From: Rhizobium rhizogenes NBRC 13257
GTDB taxonomy: Bacteria; Pseudomonadota; Alphaproteobacteria; Rhizobiales; Rhizobiaceae
Direction: 5' to 3'
Assembly (NCBI RefSeq): GCF_000696095.1
Contig: NZ_BAYX01000007.1
Span: 1-64,000 of the forward strand
Length of the DNA: 64,000 nucleotides
Numbering within the stretch: position 1 is the stretch's first letter; every line of letters starts with the position of its first letter. The translations under genes and the position numbers were made by a program. Below the pieces are notes generated by a model. That model saw only the letters and a program-made list of their open reading frames with translations, searched no databases and was not told where the DNA came from. Shown here piece after piece: positions 1 through 9,058 of this stretch.

Positions 1-80
1 CATCATTCATCCAATTGCGCCGTAAGATTTGTCCCGCCCACGATTTTGGGTCTCAGAGGGGATAAATCGGCGTTCCCCAA

Positions 81-839
81 TTATTGCTGCTGCAAGATAA
101 TTGGCGGCACATACATCGGCGTTATGAGGCCGTCGCTTTGGATTCGCTTCTGAACATTGGACGGCCGCGAGGCAGACGACGTCGGTTTCGTGCCGGCATT
201 CTTTTTTCCGGATGGAGATGACGCGGATACCGATTGTGATTCCGTAAGTGTCATTGCCTGCAGCACGGCAAGCGCGAAATCGCTGTATGCCTTTCCTCCT
301 TGGGAAAATAGCCAATATTTCCCGTATTGACCTAACGTTACACACTGCAGTCCACCTGCCGAACACGCGGCTGGTGGGGTCGAACTGCGGCTGTGATATA
401 ACCAGCCATGATGAGGCGGCTTTGTCGTCAACGCCGCTAAATCTTCAAGCCGAATTGGATCGCCATTTACGGCGTTAGCATAGAGATCACGCATGACCTG
501 AACGGCTTTAGCACTATTGACTGGTGTGACCGTAAGAGTTGATGAACTGGAAAAAGCCCCGACACTCAGTGCAACCTCGCTGGTGACCCCGGCAGGCGCA
601 AACGTCCGTTTTGGAGAGGCGCTTAAAGAGCTGTCATATTTGAGGCTGGCACCTGAGATATTCGCGAAAGCTGGAACCGTGTAGGGGTCGTCAATCGCTT
701 TCGAAAGCTGCATCTTTATTTGATCATACGACGCTGATTCGACGCTACTCTGATATCTTTTTGCCCCCTGCAAGCTAGCAACATCAGCACAACCGGAAAC
801 AAGTATTGGAAATAAAATTACACAAAGTCTCGTTTTCAT
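81..839 (-). CDS. Hypothetical outer-membrane or periplasmic lipoprotein
   Basis: A 252-residue protein. The N-terminus has a short charged start, a hydrophobic stretch and the lipobox LVSGC with Cys at about residue 17, so it is probably processed by signal peptidase II. The rest is Ser/Ala/Thr-rich. A segment around residues 185-200 is mildly hydrophobic, and the C-terminal third is low-complexity Ser/Lys/Pro. Two Cys lie near residues 159 and 165. I recognise no family. It stands alone, with about 75 nt to the next gene on the same strand. The gene is more AT-rich than its neighbours and uses less GC-biased codons, which is compatible with an accessory origin. The lipoprotein call is well supported; the function is unknown. 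Confidence 0.65.
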   Translation of the reverse strand: MKTRLCVILFPILVSGCADVASLQGAKRYQSSVESASYDQIKMQLSKAIDDPYTVPAFANISGASLKYDSSLSASPKRTFAPAGVTSEVALSVGAFSSSSTLTVTPVNSAKAVQVMRDLYANAVNGDPIRLEDLAALTTKPPHHGWLYHSRSSTPPAACSAGGLQCVTLGQYGKYWLFSQGGKAYSDFALAVLQAMTLTESQSVSASSPSGKKNAGTKPTSSASRPSNVQKRIQSDGLITPMYVPPIILQQQ

Positions 840-914
840 AGCTGCCCCACTCGCCCATTAAACGATAGTAATATTTGCAATCACACGCTGCTCGATCGCT
901 CGGCAGCCACCACC

Positions 915-1703
915 CTACCGCCCCAGCCACGCCCTCAATCCACTCCCCCTATGCGGATCCGCATAGTGAAACAGCGCCGTCGCCCTGATCTTCTCGGGGT
1001 CGCAGGGTGCGTTTGTGTGGATCGAGCGATAGCCCCAGAAGAAGTAGAGATTTCCCGGGACCATGGAGATGCGAAGGAATCGATCCGGGATCGATTTTGC
1101 CATGCTTCGGAGGGCCCATTGGGTGAGCGGGTTGTCGAGCAGGATCTTGTCGATCAGATTGCTGGCATACCAGCGCCTGACGCGCCGGAAATTCGGCAGG
1201 ACGATGAGTTCACCATTGTCCTTTCCGGTGGGCACCTCGATGGGCAGCAGCACGGTCAGAACATAGGAATCGAAGTGAAACACCATCGAATGCTTGCGGC
1301 CCGTGCTGCCGGTCAGGCATCGCAGGATTTGATAATAGGGCTGGTCGGGCGCGGGTCTCGACGTCGCGATCTCATAGGCGCGCATGCAAATGTGCCGGAG
1401 CGCCGGCGACGACGCCAGCTTCCCGAGCGCTGTTTCAGCGACGGGGTCCGGACCGCGCAGCATGGTGTAGCGATTGCCCGCCGCCGCCACCGTATCCCGC
1501 ACGAATTGGCGCAAGTCCACCAGCTCAGCGGGCGAGATATATCGGGGAAGAACAGCATATCCATCCCGATCGATCTCCTGAACCAGCGACGAAATCTCCG
1601 CCTCCGACAGTTCCCGGCAATCGTAAGGCTGGTGAGGGTCAATCGGCTCACAGGAATCAGGTGGCTCAAGAGCGCCCGCTGAAGCGACGATTTCGGAAGT
1701 CAT
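915..1703 (-). CDS. PhyH-like 2-oxoglutarate/Fe(II) oxygenase
   Basis: A 262-residue protein. The start chosen is the ATG at 1703, because GGAGGG lies 6 nt upstream; a reading frame 11 codons longer is open but lacks such a site. The facial-triad residues are visible as H143-F-D145 and distal H229, with R240 positioned to bind the 2-oxoglutarate carboxylate. This is the layout of phytanoyl-CoA dioxygenase-type non-heme iron oxygenases. The substrate cannot be read from the sequence. No partner gene is adjacent, so it is probably monocistronic behind the promoter at 1736-1764. Family call good; exact role unknown. Confidence 0.7.
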   Translation of the reverse strand: MTSEIVASAGALEPPDSCEPIDPHQPYDCRELSEAEISSLVQEIDRDGYAVLPRYISPAELVDLRQFVRDTVAAAGNRYTMLRGPDPVAETALGKLASSPALRHICMRAYEIATSRPAPDQPYYQILRCLTGSTGRKHSMVFHFDSYVLTVLLPIEVPTGKDNGELIVLPNFRRVRRWYASNLIDKILLDNPLTQWALRSMAKSIPDRFLRISMVPGNLYFFWGYRSIHTNAPCDPEKIRATALFHYADPHRGSGLRAWLGR

Positions 1704-1735
1704 AATATCCCCTCCCATCATCCGTAATAAATTCA

Positions 1736-1764
1736 ATTAAAAGTTAAGTTCAAATCATCGTCAA
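1736..1764 (-). promoter_or_regulatory. Sigma70-type promoter of the 2OG oxygenase gene
   Basis: On the minus strand, TTGACG (1759-1764) is separated by 17 nt from TTTAAT (1736-1741). This is a near-consensus vegetative promoter. The predicted transcription start falls near 1729, shortly upstream of the GGAGGG and the ATG at 1703. Confidence 0.5.
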
Positions 1765-2191
1765 GGACGTTTTTTTCTTTAATAACACGAACTTATTTGA
1801 AATATTTCGACTTATTAAGGAATTTCATAGCAGCAACAACGAGATATAATTTACAATTTTCACGCCACCAGCACATAATCTTCTATATCTCTGCCCGCAT
1901 GAGGCGAATAACGACTATCGCCAGAAACATAGACAGAAATGCTCTCGGAGATAGCTCAGCGCGACATCGACCGTAGCCTCGTCACTTCAAAATCGAATTC
2001 GCCCGCCGGCCTGAAAACGAGCGGTGGCTCACAGGATAGACAAGGCGCTGAACCAGAAAGTTAGCCGGGCAAATTTCTCCAGCGATCACGACATTGTGCG
2101 CAACAGCTAAAAATCATGAAAAAACTGTAACTTGTCTCTCGGCTCATTGAGAGCGACATTTCCCTCGCGCCGGATAAACGAGGTGATAGAC
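1765..2191. other. AT-rich intergenic region, no gene seen
   Basis: About 430 nt between the oxygenase promoter and the small plus-strand gene. The first 100 nt are strongly AT-rich. I see no credible open frame, RNA gene or long repeat. The right end presumably holds the promoter of the 51-codon gene at 2192, but I cannot pick out a convincing -35/-10 pair. Confidence 0.4.
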
Positions 2192-2347
2192 ATGTCAGAC
2201 TTGGAAATGTTGGTGAGACGCCGGATCGAGGAAGAACGTGCCAAGGGCACATCCCCGGAGCGTATAACCCAGCTCATTCAAGAGCTCTTCAACAGCGTGG
2301 ACGCCGCCCAGGCGAACGCGCCCGTAGCGGCTTCTCGCAGACGATAG
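2192..2347 (+). CDS. Small charged helical protein, 51 aa, unknown function
   Basis: The frame is open from 2132, but the ATG at 2192 has GAGGTGAT just upstream and starts a compact protein. Residues 1-32 are rich in Arg/Glu/Leu and predicted helical (SDLEMLVRRRIEEER, then a second helix with TQLIQELFNS). An Ala-rich tail ends in SRRR. It is cytosolic with no membrane segment. A hairpin terminator follows immediately, which supports a real transcription unit. I do not recognise the family; a small regulatory or stress protein is possible but unproven. Confidence 0.5.
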   Translation: MSDLEMLVRRRIEEERAKGTSPERITQLIQELFNSVDAAQANAPVAASRRR

Positions 2348-2371
2348 CAAAACTCCCGTAGACTGACAGCG

Positions 2372-2410
2372 GCCGGCTCGCGACATCTCTCGCTGAGCCG
2401 GCTCGCTTTT
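2372..2410 (+). terminator. Rho-independent-type terminator after the 51-aa gene
   Basis: GCCGGCTC (2372-2379) pairs with GAGCCGGC (2395-2402), with a 15-nt loop, followed by TCGCTTTT. Confidence 0.55.
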
Positions 2411-2473
2411 GCCCGGCCGAGCATGGAACCTGGCCGGGCGAAACACAGATGACATTACCAGCCGAGAGTGGTC

Positions 2474-3655
2474 TCAGCGCATGCCCGACTCCTTGTCCAG
2501 CGCCGTCAAGATCCGGTATGCCGCCTTGATGCGTGCGGGGATCGGATAGTTCCTATTTGCCAGCATCACGATGCCGATCCCCTTGGCGGGAGCGAAGGCG
2601 ACATAGGCGCCGAAACCGTTGGTGGAGCCGGTCTTGTTGATCAGCACGTCCCTGCGCGGCGGCTGAGGAGGCACGAGCTTATTCGCCTTGTTGGGGTTGC
2701 GGGACATCTCGTTGGAATTTCCCGCCTGCAACCGCTCAAGGCTAGTGGGATAGGCATACATTTCCCAACCCAGCCCCTGCGTCATGTCGCCGATCCTGTA
2801 ATATCCGGTATGCGTCGTGGCGATCGCGCTTTGCAGCGTTTCATCCAGCTTCGAACTGTCCATGTTCGCTTCAAGGAAGTGGATCATGTCGGCCGCGGTC
2901 GTCTTCACACCGTAGGCTTCCGAGTCCAAGGCGCCCGGCCCCACGCGGATGGGTTTGTTACTCTTCGAATAGCCATAGGCGTAGTTGCCCATCTGATCCT
3001 GGGGCACGCGGATATAGGTATGGGTCAGGCCAAGCCCCGGGAAAATCTTCTGTTCCATCAGAGCGTCGAAAGGCTCGCCCATGCTTGCGGCGGCGAGATA
3101 GCCGAACAGGCCGATGCTCGGGTTGGAATAGAGCCGACGGGTGCCGGGGGCATGGTCCGGACGCCAGTTCTTGTAATAGGCGATCATCTTGTCCTGACCG
3201 GTCACATCATCAGGAAACTGCAACGGCAGGCCGCCCGCCGTATAGGTGCCGAGATCGAGAAGGTTGATAGTGTCGAAGCTGCTGCCGGCCAGAGCCGGCA
3301 AATACTTGCTCGCCTTGTCGGAGAAGGACAGCGTGCCGCGCAACTGTGCATAAGATGCAAGCGTCGCGGTGAAGGTCTTGCTGATCGAGCCGAGCTCGAA
3401 GATCGTATCCTCGGTGACCTTCTGCCCGTTTTCCCTGGAGGCGACGCCATAGTTGAAGACATAGCGCTTGCCGTTGACAGTGACCGCAACAGCCATGCCC
3501 GGAATGTCGTTTTCCTTCATGACGGGCCGGATGGCCTCGTTGACGGCCCGCTCAAGTCGGGCTTGCTCGCCGCCATCAGCAGCGCAGGCACTGCTCCCAT
3601 GGAAAAGAGAGGCGACGGCGATCATTCCAAATGTTGGAAGAAAGAGATTTCTCAT
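2474..3655 (-). CDS. ampC: Class C beta-lactamase (AmpC type)
   Basis: A 393-residue serine hydrolase with a Sec signal peptide; cleavage is likely after ...SSACAA, near residue 26. The catalytic motifs of class C enzymes are all present: S90-I-S-K93 (within FELGSISKTF), Y176-S-N178 and K341-T-G343. The length and the YSN/KTG spacing match periplasmic cephalosporinases, which acylate and hydrolyse beta-lactams. It lies divergent from an AmpR-type gene, the classical inducible arrangement, across a 213-nt intergenic region. Because that regulator is frameshifted here, induction may be lost. Other serine esterases share the fold, but the combination of motifs and neighbour makes AmpC the best call. 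Confidence 0.88.
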   Translation of the reverse strand: MRNLFLPTFGMIAVASLFHGSSACAADGGEQARLERAVNEAIRPVMKENDIPGMAVAVTVNGKRYVFNYGVASRENGQKVTEDTIFELGSISKTFTATLASYAQLRGTLSFSDKASKYLPALAGSSFDTINLLDLGTYTAGGLPLQFPDDVTGQDKMIAYYKNWRPDHAPGTRRLYSNPSIGLFGYLAAASMGEPFDALMEQKIFPGLGLTHTYIRVPQDQMGNYAYGYSKSNKPIRVGPGALDSEAYGVKTTAADMIHFLEANMDSSKLDETLQSAIATTHTGYYRIGDMTQGLGWEMYAYPTSLERLQAGNSNEMSRNPNKANKLVPPQPPRRDVLINKTGSTNGFGAYVAFAPAKGIGIVMLANRNYPIPARIKAAYRILTALDKESGMR

Positions 3656-3868
3656 AACGAAAACAATGTCCTCATGTGAATGGTCAACCGCATCCGCATT
3701 GAATGACGGCGAGCGGTTGTCAAAGGGGGGAAGCAGACGGTGATTGATCCCGTTGATGTCTTAAGGGCCGCCTGCACTTCTCGAAGCGGACTATGCAGCC
3801 GCGCCATGCCCTCGACAAACGATCAATTCTGGGCTTAGACATGAGAAAAACTTGGGCATTGAGGAACC

Positions 3869-4746
3869 ATGGATATCTCGCAGCTACCACTGAACGCCCT
3901 GCGCGTCTTCGAAGCCTCGGCGCGGCATGGCAGCTTCACGCGGGCCGGCATGGAACTTCGGGTCACGCAAACGGCCATCAGCCATCAGGTCAAGGCGCTT
4001 GAAGAGGTCCTGGGCATCACCCTGTTCAAGCGCCTCCCGCGCGGGGCCTGGCGCTGACCGATGAAGGACATGCGCTGCTGCCGGTGCTGACTGATGCGTT
4101 TCGGCGCATGAGTGCGACGCTCAGCCAGCTCGAGGAAGGCAATTTCGACGAGATACTGACCGTCGGCGTGGTTGGCACCTTCGCGATCGGCTGGCTCCTG
4201 CCGCGCCTCACCTCCTTCAAGACACAGCATCCCCATGTCGACCTGCGTCTCAAGACCAACAACAACCGCGCCGACATGGTATTGGACGGCCTCGATTTCT
4301 TCCTCCGGTTCGGCGATGGCGCCTGGCATGGCACGGAAGCGATCCATCTGATGGATGCACCCCTTTCTCCGGTGTGCACGCCGGCATTAAGCGAAGGGCT
4401 TCACACACCGGCAGACCTGGCTAATCTTGACCTGCTGCGGTCATACCGGATCGATGAATGGCCGCTCTGGTTCAGGGCGGCGGGGGCAGCGCCACCCAAT
4501 CTCCGCGGCTGGATGTTCGATTCGTCGCTGACGCTGGTGGAGGCTGCGGCGCGCGGCGTGGGCGCGGCACTCGTCCCTGTCGCCATGTTCTCGGAGGAGA
4601 TCGAAGCCGGCCGGATCATTCAGCCGTTTCCAATCACCGTGCTGACCGGCAGCTATTGGCTGACCCGGCTGAAATCCCGCGCGGAAACCGCTTCGATGAA
4701 GACATTCCGGCAATGGTTGATGGCGGAAATGGAAGATCAGCCATAG
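3869..4746 (+). pseudogene. ampR: AmpR-type LysR regulator, broken by a 2-nt frameshift
   Basis: Two frames together make one AmpR-like protein. 3869-4057 encodes the N-terminal HTH (LNALRVFEASARHGSFTRAG...TQTAISHQVKALE), after GAGGA upstream of the ATG. The second frame, up to 4746, carries the effector domain, including GVVGTFAIG, GAWHGTEA, LRSYRIDEW, MFDSS and GSYWLTRLKSRAET, all typical of AmpR. After CGC-GGG (Arg58-Gly59) two extra bases, GC at 4046-4047, push the frame to a stop at 4055. Removing them restores RGLALTDEG and a 291-residue protein, the normal AmpR length. It could be a true inactivating mutation, a phase-variant or an assembly error; the sequence alone cannot decide. In the intact family, AmpR senses muropeptides and controls ampC. 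Confidence 0.85.
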
Positions 4747-4764
4747 CAGGCTGAAGACCCTCGC

Positions 4765-5277
4765 TCAGCTTATCCTTGGCGCGGCGAGCGCAAAGAGATT
4801 GGTCGGCGCACCATGCAGCATGACCTCGCGCTCCAGGGTGAAACCGCATTTCTCCAGCACATTGCGCGAGGCGACATTGATCGGACGGACGAGGCCGATG
4901 ACCCGCGCGGCATGCAAGTCATTGAACGCAAAGTCCAAGACCTGCCGCACCAGCTCGGTCGCATAGCCCTTACCCCAGTTATCCGGATGCAGATGATAGG
5001 ACAGGTTCAGCCCCTCGAACTCCTTCGATGTGGTCACGCCCCCGAACCCGATCAGCCCGCTATCCGCTTCGACGGCCCAGCGGCCAAATCCGTGGCTGCG
5101 CCAATGATCCATATCGCGCGCAAGGCGCCGGGCACTCTCCTCTCGCGTATCCGGCGTCGGGTCAGGCCGATGCGCGACGAGCTCCTGCCGTGAAAAAAGC
5201 GCGGTGACGAAATCGACGTCCGCCTCCACCGGCACCCGTAGAAGCAGCCGCTTTGTATGCCAAACCCGCTCAGTCAT
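4765..5277 (-). CDS. GNAT N-acetyltransferase, RimJ/RimL type
   Basis: A 170-residue protein that opens with TKRLLLRVPVEADVDF, typical of the RimJ/RimL-like Acetyltransf_3 family. The acetyl-CoA pyrophosphate loop appears as NWGKGYATELV around residues 97-107, and the conserved C-terminal segment is NVASRNVLEKCGF. It is cytosolic. These enzymes acetylate protein N-termini or small molecules, and the substrate here is unknown. It is convergent with the ampR remnant, with only 18 nt between the stops. Confidence 0.8.
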   Translation of the reverse strand: MTERVWHTKRLLLRVPVEADVDFVTALFSRQELVAHRPDPTPDTREESARRLARDMDHWRSHGFGRWAVEADSGLIGFGGVTTSKEFEGLNLSYHLHPDNWGKGYATELVRQVLDFAFNDLHAARVIGLVRPINVASRNVLEKCGFTLEREVMLHGAPTNLFALAAPRIS

Positions 5278-5429
5278 CGATCATCCTAACAACCCTCTCC
5301 CGGAACGAGCACAGTTGCCGCAATCAGAGGCAAAGAAAAACGCCCACGATCCATTGTGATCGCCATGGGCACTTTGCGGTCTTCCATGGATTATGTAAAT
5401 CGAACGGAAACAAGGATTGGGAGATGGTT

Positions 5430-5945
5430 ATGAACGACGACTTGCTGGGCACTGATATCAATGCGATTGCGCGGATCCATGGGACTTTCACGCTGCGATC
5501 CGGTCAGGTCTCAAACGAATATTTCGACAAGTATCGATTCGAATCCGACCCAGCTCTTCTGCGCCGCATAGCGCGACGCATGTTGCAGCTTCTGCCGAGC
5601 GACACGCAGGTTCTGGCCGGACTGGAACTCGGCGGCGTCCCGATTGCCACAGCAATGTCGCTGGAAAGCGGCCTGCCAGCCGCATTCATTCGCAAGGAAG
5701 CAAAGAGCTACGGCACATGCAAGGCGGTCGAGGGCCTGGATATCAAGGGCAAGAAGGTCACGTTCATAGAAGACGTGATCACCACGGGCGGCGCTGTCGT
5801 CGACGCGGCTAAGCTGGTCAATGCCGAAGGTGCCGATATCCTCGCAGTCGTCTGTGCCATCTGGCGGGGGAAAGGTGAACCCTCTCTCCCCGGACTGCCC
5901 GACCTCTCGGTCTTTCCGGCGCTGCTGGCATCGGAATTGCGGTAG
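5430..5945 (+). CDS. pyrE: Orotate phosphoribosyltransferase-like protein
   Basis: The frame opens at 5253, but GGGAG sits 6 nt before the ATG at 5430, giving a 171-residue protein. It carries the type I PRTase PRPP-binding loop, FIEDVITTGGAVVDA, the substrate-end sequence HGTFTLRSGQVSNEYFDKYRF, and GLELGGVPIA. PyrE transfers orotate to PRPP to make OMP in pyrimidine biosynthesis. The protein is about 40 residues shorter than E. coli PyrE, as in a class of short PyrE-like proteins, so a second, specialised paralogue remains possible. It appears monocistronic. Confidence 0.82.
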   Translation: MNDDLLGTDINAIARIHGTFTLRSGQVSNEYFDKYRFESDPALLRRIARRMLQLLPSDTQVLAGLELGGVPIATAMSLESGLPAAFIRKEAKSYGTCKAVEGLDIKGKKVTFIEDVITTGGAVVDAAKLVNAEGADILAVVCAIWRGKGEPSLPGLPDLSVFPALLASELR

Positions 5946-5960
5946 GACCGCACTCGAGCT

Positions 5961-6956
5961 TTATACGGCTACGGCCAAGGGCGCCTGTTCGTAGCAGCAG
6001 GCGGCGTTGGAAACACCCACGCGGCATCCGGATGCCTGAAGCGCATCCGCCACCACCTCCACGAAGAGCCGGCGGAACCATACGGCCCTGCTATCGGCCT
6101 GGTCGACCCGACGATAGAGCATCGTCACCGGATCGGCCGGCAGGTCGAGAGGCGGCTGCGAAACCGTCAGATTATGCAATTGCGCCATGCAGCGGGCGAT
6201 CGATTCCGGGATTGTCGCAATAGCCGGCATGGCCCGGAGCGCCATCGGCAAGGCGGAATAACGCGGCACGGTCGCGACGACCTGACGATGGTATCCGACA
6301 CGGGCAAGAGCGAGATCGACATTGGTCAGCGTGTTGCCTTCCAGGGAGACGGTAATGTGGTCCGCCTTGGCAAAATCCTCAAGCCCAAGCGGCGCGTCCA
6401 ACCGGATGTGCCGCGGATCGTAGATACAAGCCGACGCCTGATTGAACAGTGGCGCGCGAATGTGCCAGGATGCCGGTTCGTCATGCACCGAGATGCTGAA
6501 GTCATAGGCCCCTTCATCGAGCAGGCGCCCAGCTTCGCGTTTGTCGAAAGCCACACCGGTCAGTCGGGCGTTCGGCGCAAGGCCACGCAACCGCGCCGCC
6601 AACGGGCCGAAAAAATCCGATTCGAGATTGTCGCACATGCCGACGCGAAACTCGCCTTGCCAGCTTGAAGGGTCGAAAGCCGCCGGCGGCCGGATGGCAC
6701 GCTCGATGCCCGAAAGCGCGTCCTCGATGGCAGGCGCAATGGACAGCGCCCGCGCCGTCGGCTGCAAACCGCGCCCGACCCGCACGAACAATTCGTCGTC
6801 GAGCGTCTCGCGCAACCGCCGTAGCGCGGCCGACAGGCCCGGCTGGCCAAGCAACAGGCGTTCGGCGGCACGGCTGACATTCCGTTCCTGCATCAGCACG
6901 GAAAAGGCGAGCAGCAGATTAAGATCGATTTTTCGAAGTGCAGCATCATTCATCAT
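5961..6956 (-). CDS. LysR-family transcriptional regulator
   Basis: A 331-residue protein. The N-terminal winged HTH (LRKIDLNLLLAFSVLMQERNVSRAAERLLLGQPGLSAALRRLR, residues 7-50, written here in part) is of the NodD-like LysR subgroup, followed by a periplasmic-binding-like effector domain. It is divergent from the DHA2 efflux gene at 7077. An imperfect dyad sits in the 120-nt gap right beside its start codon, which suggests it controls the pump and represses itself. The inducer cannot be inferred. Confidence 0.85.
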   Translation of the reverse strand: MMNDAALRKIDLNLLLAFSVLMQERNVSRAAERLLLGQPGLSAALRRLRETLDDELFVRVGRGLQPTARALSIAPAIEDALSGIERAIRPPAAFDPSSWQGEFRVGMCDNLESDFFGPLAARLRGLAPNARLTGVAFDKREAGRLLDEGAYDFSISVHDEPASWHIRAPLFNQASACIYDPRHIRLDAPLGLEDFAKADHITVSLEGNTLTNVDLALARVGYHRQVVATVPRYSALPMALRAMPAIATIPESIARCMAQLHNLTVSQPPLDLPADPVTMLYRRVDQADSRAVWFRRLFVEVVADALQASGCRVGVSNAACCYEQAPLAVAV

Positions 6957-6960
6957 CGCC

Positions 6961-6982
6961 AGTAATACCTGACATGGTTACT
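6961..6982. promoter_or_regulatory. Candidate LysR operator
   Basis: AGTAATACC (6961-6969) and GGTTACT (6976-6982) form a dyad with one bulged base, in the divergent gap between the LysR gene and the MFS gene. It has the general T-N11-A character of LysR sites. Its place 5 nt from the regulator start fits autorepression. Confidence 0.4.
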
Positions 6983-7076
6983 ATCAATTTGCAATAGGGT
7001 TTGAACGTGTACATTTTCTCGTTCCCTGCCGTTTGCAACCTCCCAAGAGGCGGCAGCATAGAAAGGAACGATCCCG

Positions 7077-8477
7077 ATGACTTCTTCCCAAACCCGAAGC
7101 GGGGCCGGATTTGCGCTGCTGCTGCTATGCGCCGCCAACTTCCTGGACGCCATGGACGTCTCCACCATTGGGGTGGCCCTACCCGCAATCCAGAAAGAGC
7201 TCGGCATGCAGGCGACATCGCTGCAATGGGCCGTCAGTGCCTATGTGCTCGGCTATGGCGGCTTCCTGCTGCTCGGCGGCCGTGTCGCCGATCTCTTCGG
7301 CCACCGCCGCGTCTTCCTCTGGTCGCTTGCCGTCTTTGCCGCCGCCAGCATTGCCGGCGGCTTCGTCGACAGCGCACCGACCCTGATCGCCGCGCGACTG
7401 ATCAAGGGCATCGCCGCCGCCTTCACCGCGCCGGCGGCCCTCGCACTACTGCTCTCCGTCTTTGGAGAGGGCAACGCCCGCGCCAAGGCGCTCGGCGTAT
7501 TCTCGTCAACCGGCGCCGCCGGCTTCGTACTCGGCATGGTGCTGGGTGGGGCTGCGACCATCATCAGCTGGCGGGCAACCATCGTCATGGGTGCACCCGT
7601 CGCCATCCTCGCCCTGATCGTCGCACCCTTCGTCCTGCCCGCCGATCACATGCGAAGCGGCCCACGCGCCCGCTTCGACTGGGCAGGCGCAATCACCATC
7701 ACCCCCGGACTACTGCTCTTCGTTTTCGGCGTCACCAACGCCGCGGCCGATGGCTGGCAGGCATTTGCCACATGGGGATCCCTGGTTGCGGCTCTGGTGC
7801 TGATCCTGCTCTTCCTGCTGGTCGAAGCACGGCATAGCGATCCTATGGTGCCGCTTGCCATGTTCCGGCGAGCCAAGCTCAGCCATGCCAATGCCATCGC
7901 CGCGCTGTTCCAGGGAGCCTATGTCGGCTTCCAGTTCATCGCGACGCTCTACTATCAGACAGTCGTCGGCTGGTCGGCCTTCGCCACTGGATTCGCTTTC
8001 GCCATTGGCGGCGTCTGCGTCATGTTCCTCGCACCGCGCTTCGCCACTATCGGGCAGGCTCGCGGCACGACCCTGCTCATGACGTTGGGCGTCGGACTGC
8101 AGGCCATCAGCTATCTCTTCTGGGCGCTGTCGGCCGGCCATATCGATACGATCCTGCTGGTCGCCATCTCGCAGCTGCTGCTTGGTATCGGCTATGCCAT
8201 GACCTATCCGTCCATTCAGGTCGCAGCCCTGTCCGATATCGAAGAGGATAAGGCCGGCCTGGCTTCGGGCATGCTCTTTGCCTCCTTCCAGATTGGCGGC
8301 GGCATCATCCTGGCGGCAGCCTCGGCCGTCTTCAGCGCAGCACCCAGTTACGGCTGGAACCCCTATATCGCCGGCATCGGTTTCGTGACGATCCTGGCCG
8401 CCGCCATAACGTTGCTGGCCGCTGTCGGGCCAAAAACGGCAACATCGCGTCCGGATGCCTACCAGGCAGCCGAATAG
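7077..8477 (+). CDS. MFS multidrug transporter, DHA2 (14-TM) family
   Basis: A 466-residue, highly hydrophobic inner-membrane protein. Features are the first-helix LCAANFLDAMDVSTIGVALP (family motif D1-like), LGYGGFLLLGGRVADLFGHRRVF (motif A) and helices throughout, consistent with the 14-TM drug:H+ antiporter-2 family (EmrB/QacA-like). There is no HlyD/EmrA partner next to it, so it may act as a single-component exporter. Divergent from the LysR gene that probably regulates it. AAAGGAACG precedes the ATG. A GC-rich hairpin follows the stop. Confidence 0.85.
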   Translation: MTSSQTRSGAGFALLLLCAANFLDAMDVSTIGVALPAIQKELGMQATSLQWAVSAYVLGYGGFLLLGGRVADLFGHRRVFLWSLAVFAAASIAGGFVDSAPTLIAARLIKGIAAAFTAPAALALLLSVFGEGNARAKALGVFSSTGAAGFVLGMVLGGAATIISWRATIVMGAPVAILALIVAPFVLPADHMRSGPRARFDWAGAITITPGLLLFVFGVTNAAADGWQAFATWGSLVAALVLILLFLLVEARHSDPMVPLAMFRRAKLSHANAIAALFQGAYVGFQFIATLYYQTVVGWSAFATGFAFAIGGVCVMFLAPRFATIGQARGTTLLMTLGVGLQAISYLFWALSAGHIDTILLVAISQLLLGIGYAMTYPSIQVAALSDIEEDKAGLASGMLFASFQIGGGIILAAASAVFSAAPSYGWNPYIAGIGFVTILAAAITLLAAVGPKTATSRPDAYQAAE

Positions 8478-8490
8478 CCAACGACTTTCA

Positions 8491-8515
8491 TACCCGCGCC
8501 AATCCGGCGCGGGTA
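8491..8515 (+). terminator. Hairpin after the MFS gene
   Basis: TACCCGCGCC and GGCGCGGGTA are perfect 10-bp arms around an AATCC loop, 13 nt after the stop. No T-tract follows, so it may pause or protect the 3' end rather than terminate by itself. Confidence 0.5.
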
Positions 8516-8680
8516 CTCCGCATCATTGTGTCAGCGCTCTTCCCCGCGCACTTCATTGACTCCGAACGGTCGTTGCAAGATGGTGTGCCAACGCTGGAGC
8601 CCCTGGTTTTAGAAGGGATGGCAGGCCCTTCGCCTTGGGACGCACGAAGCCGCTACAGTGGGCAAGAGGAGTCTGCATCC

Positions 8681-9058
8681 ATGTTCGATCATGTCTCGAT
8701 TGGCGTCAAAAGCCTGGAAAGATCCCGGCAATTCTACGATGCAGCGCTAGAACCCCTCGGCTACGAGCGGCTGACGAATTTCGACGGCACTGTCGGCTAT
8801 GGCGCAGAGCGGGCGCAATTCTGGGTCAGCCAGGTGGAACGTCCCGTTCCGGCAGATCGCGGCTCCGGCCTGCATTTCTGCTTCGTGGCACCGAGCCGGG
8901 AAGCAGTCGATGCCTTCTACGCCGCCGGCATCGCCCAAGGCGGCGAGGACAATGGCAAGCCGGGTATCCGGCCGGACTACAGCCAGTTCTACTATGCCGC
9001 CTTCGTCATCGACCCCGACGGCTACCGTCTCGAAGCCTATTTTCAGACGGGCTTGTGA
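8681..9058 (+). CDS. VOC-family (glyoxalase/dioxygenase fold) protein
   Basis: A 125-residue protein starting at the ATG with AAGAGGAG upstream; the open frame extends back to 8528 without a ribosome site. MFDHVSIGVKSLERSRQFYDAALEPLGY is the classical beta-alpha-beta opening of the vicinal oxygen chelate fold. The end FVIDPDGYRLEAYF supplies the usual terminal metal-ligand Glu. Members bind a divalent metal and act as glyoxalases, resistance proteins or lyases. The function is not predictable from one domain. Confidence 0.8.
   Translation: MFDHVSIGVKSLERSRQFYDAALEPLGYERLTNFDGTVGYGAERAQFWVSQVERPVPADRGSGLHFCFVAPSREAVDAFYAAGIAQGGEDNGKPGIRPDYSQFYYAAFVIDPDGYRLEAYFQTGL

Noticed and set aside
3685-3719. 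CAACCGC/GCGGTTG inverted repeat in the ampC-ampR gap as the AmpR operator
   Set aside because: The 7-bp arms are 21 nt apart and do not fit a clear LysR T-N11-A site. It may be an operator, but the evidence is too weak for a feature.
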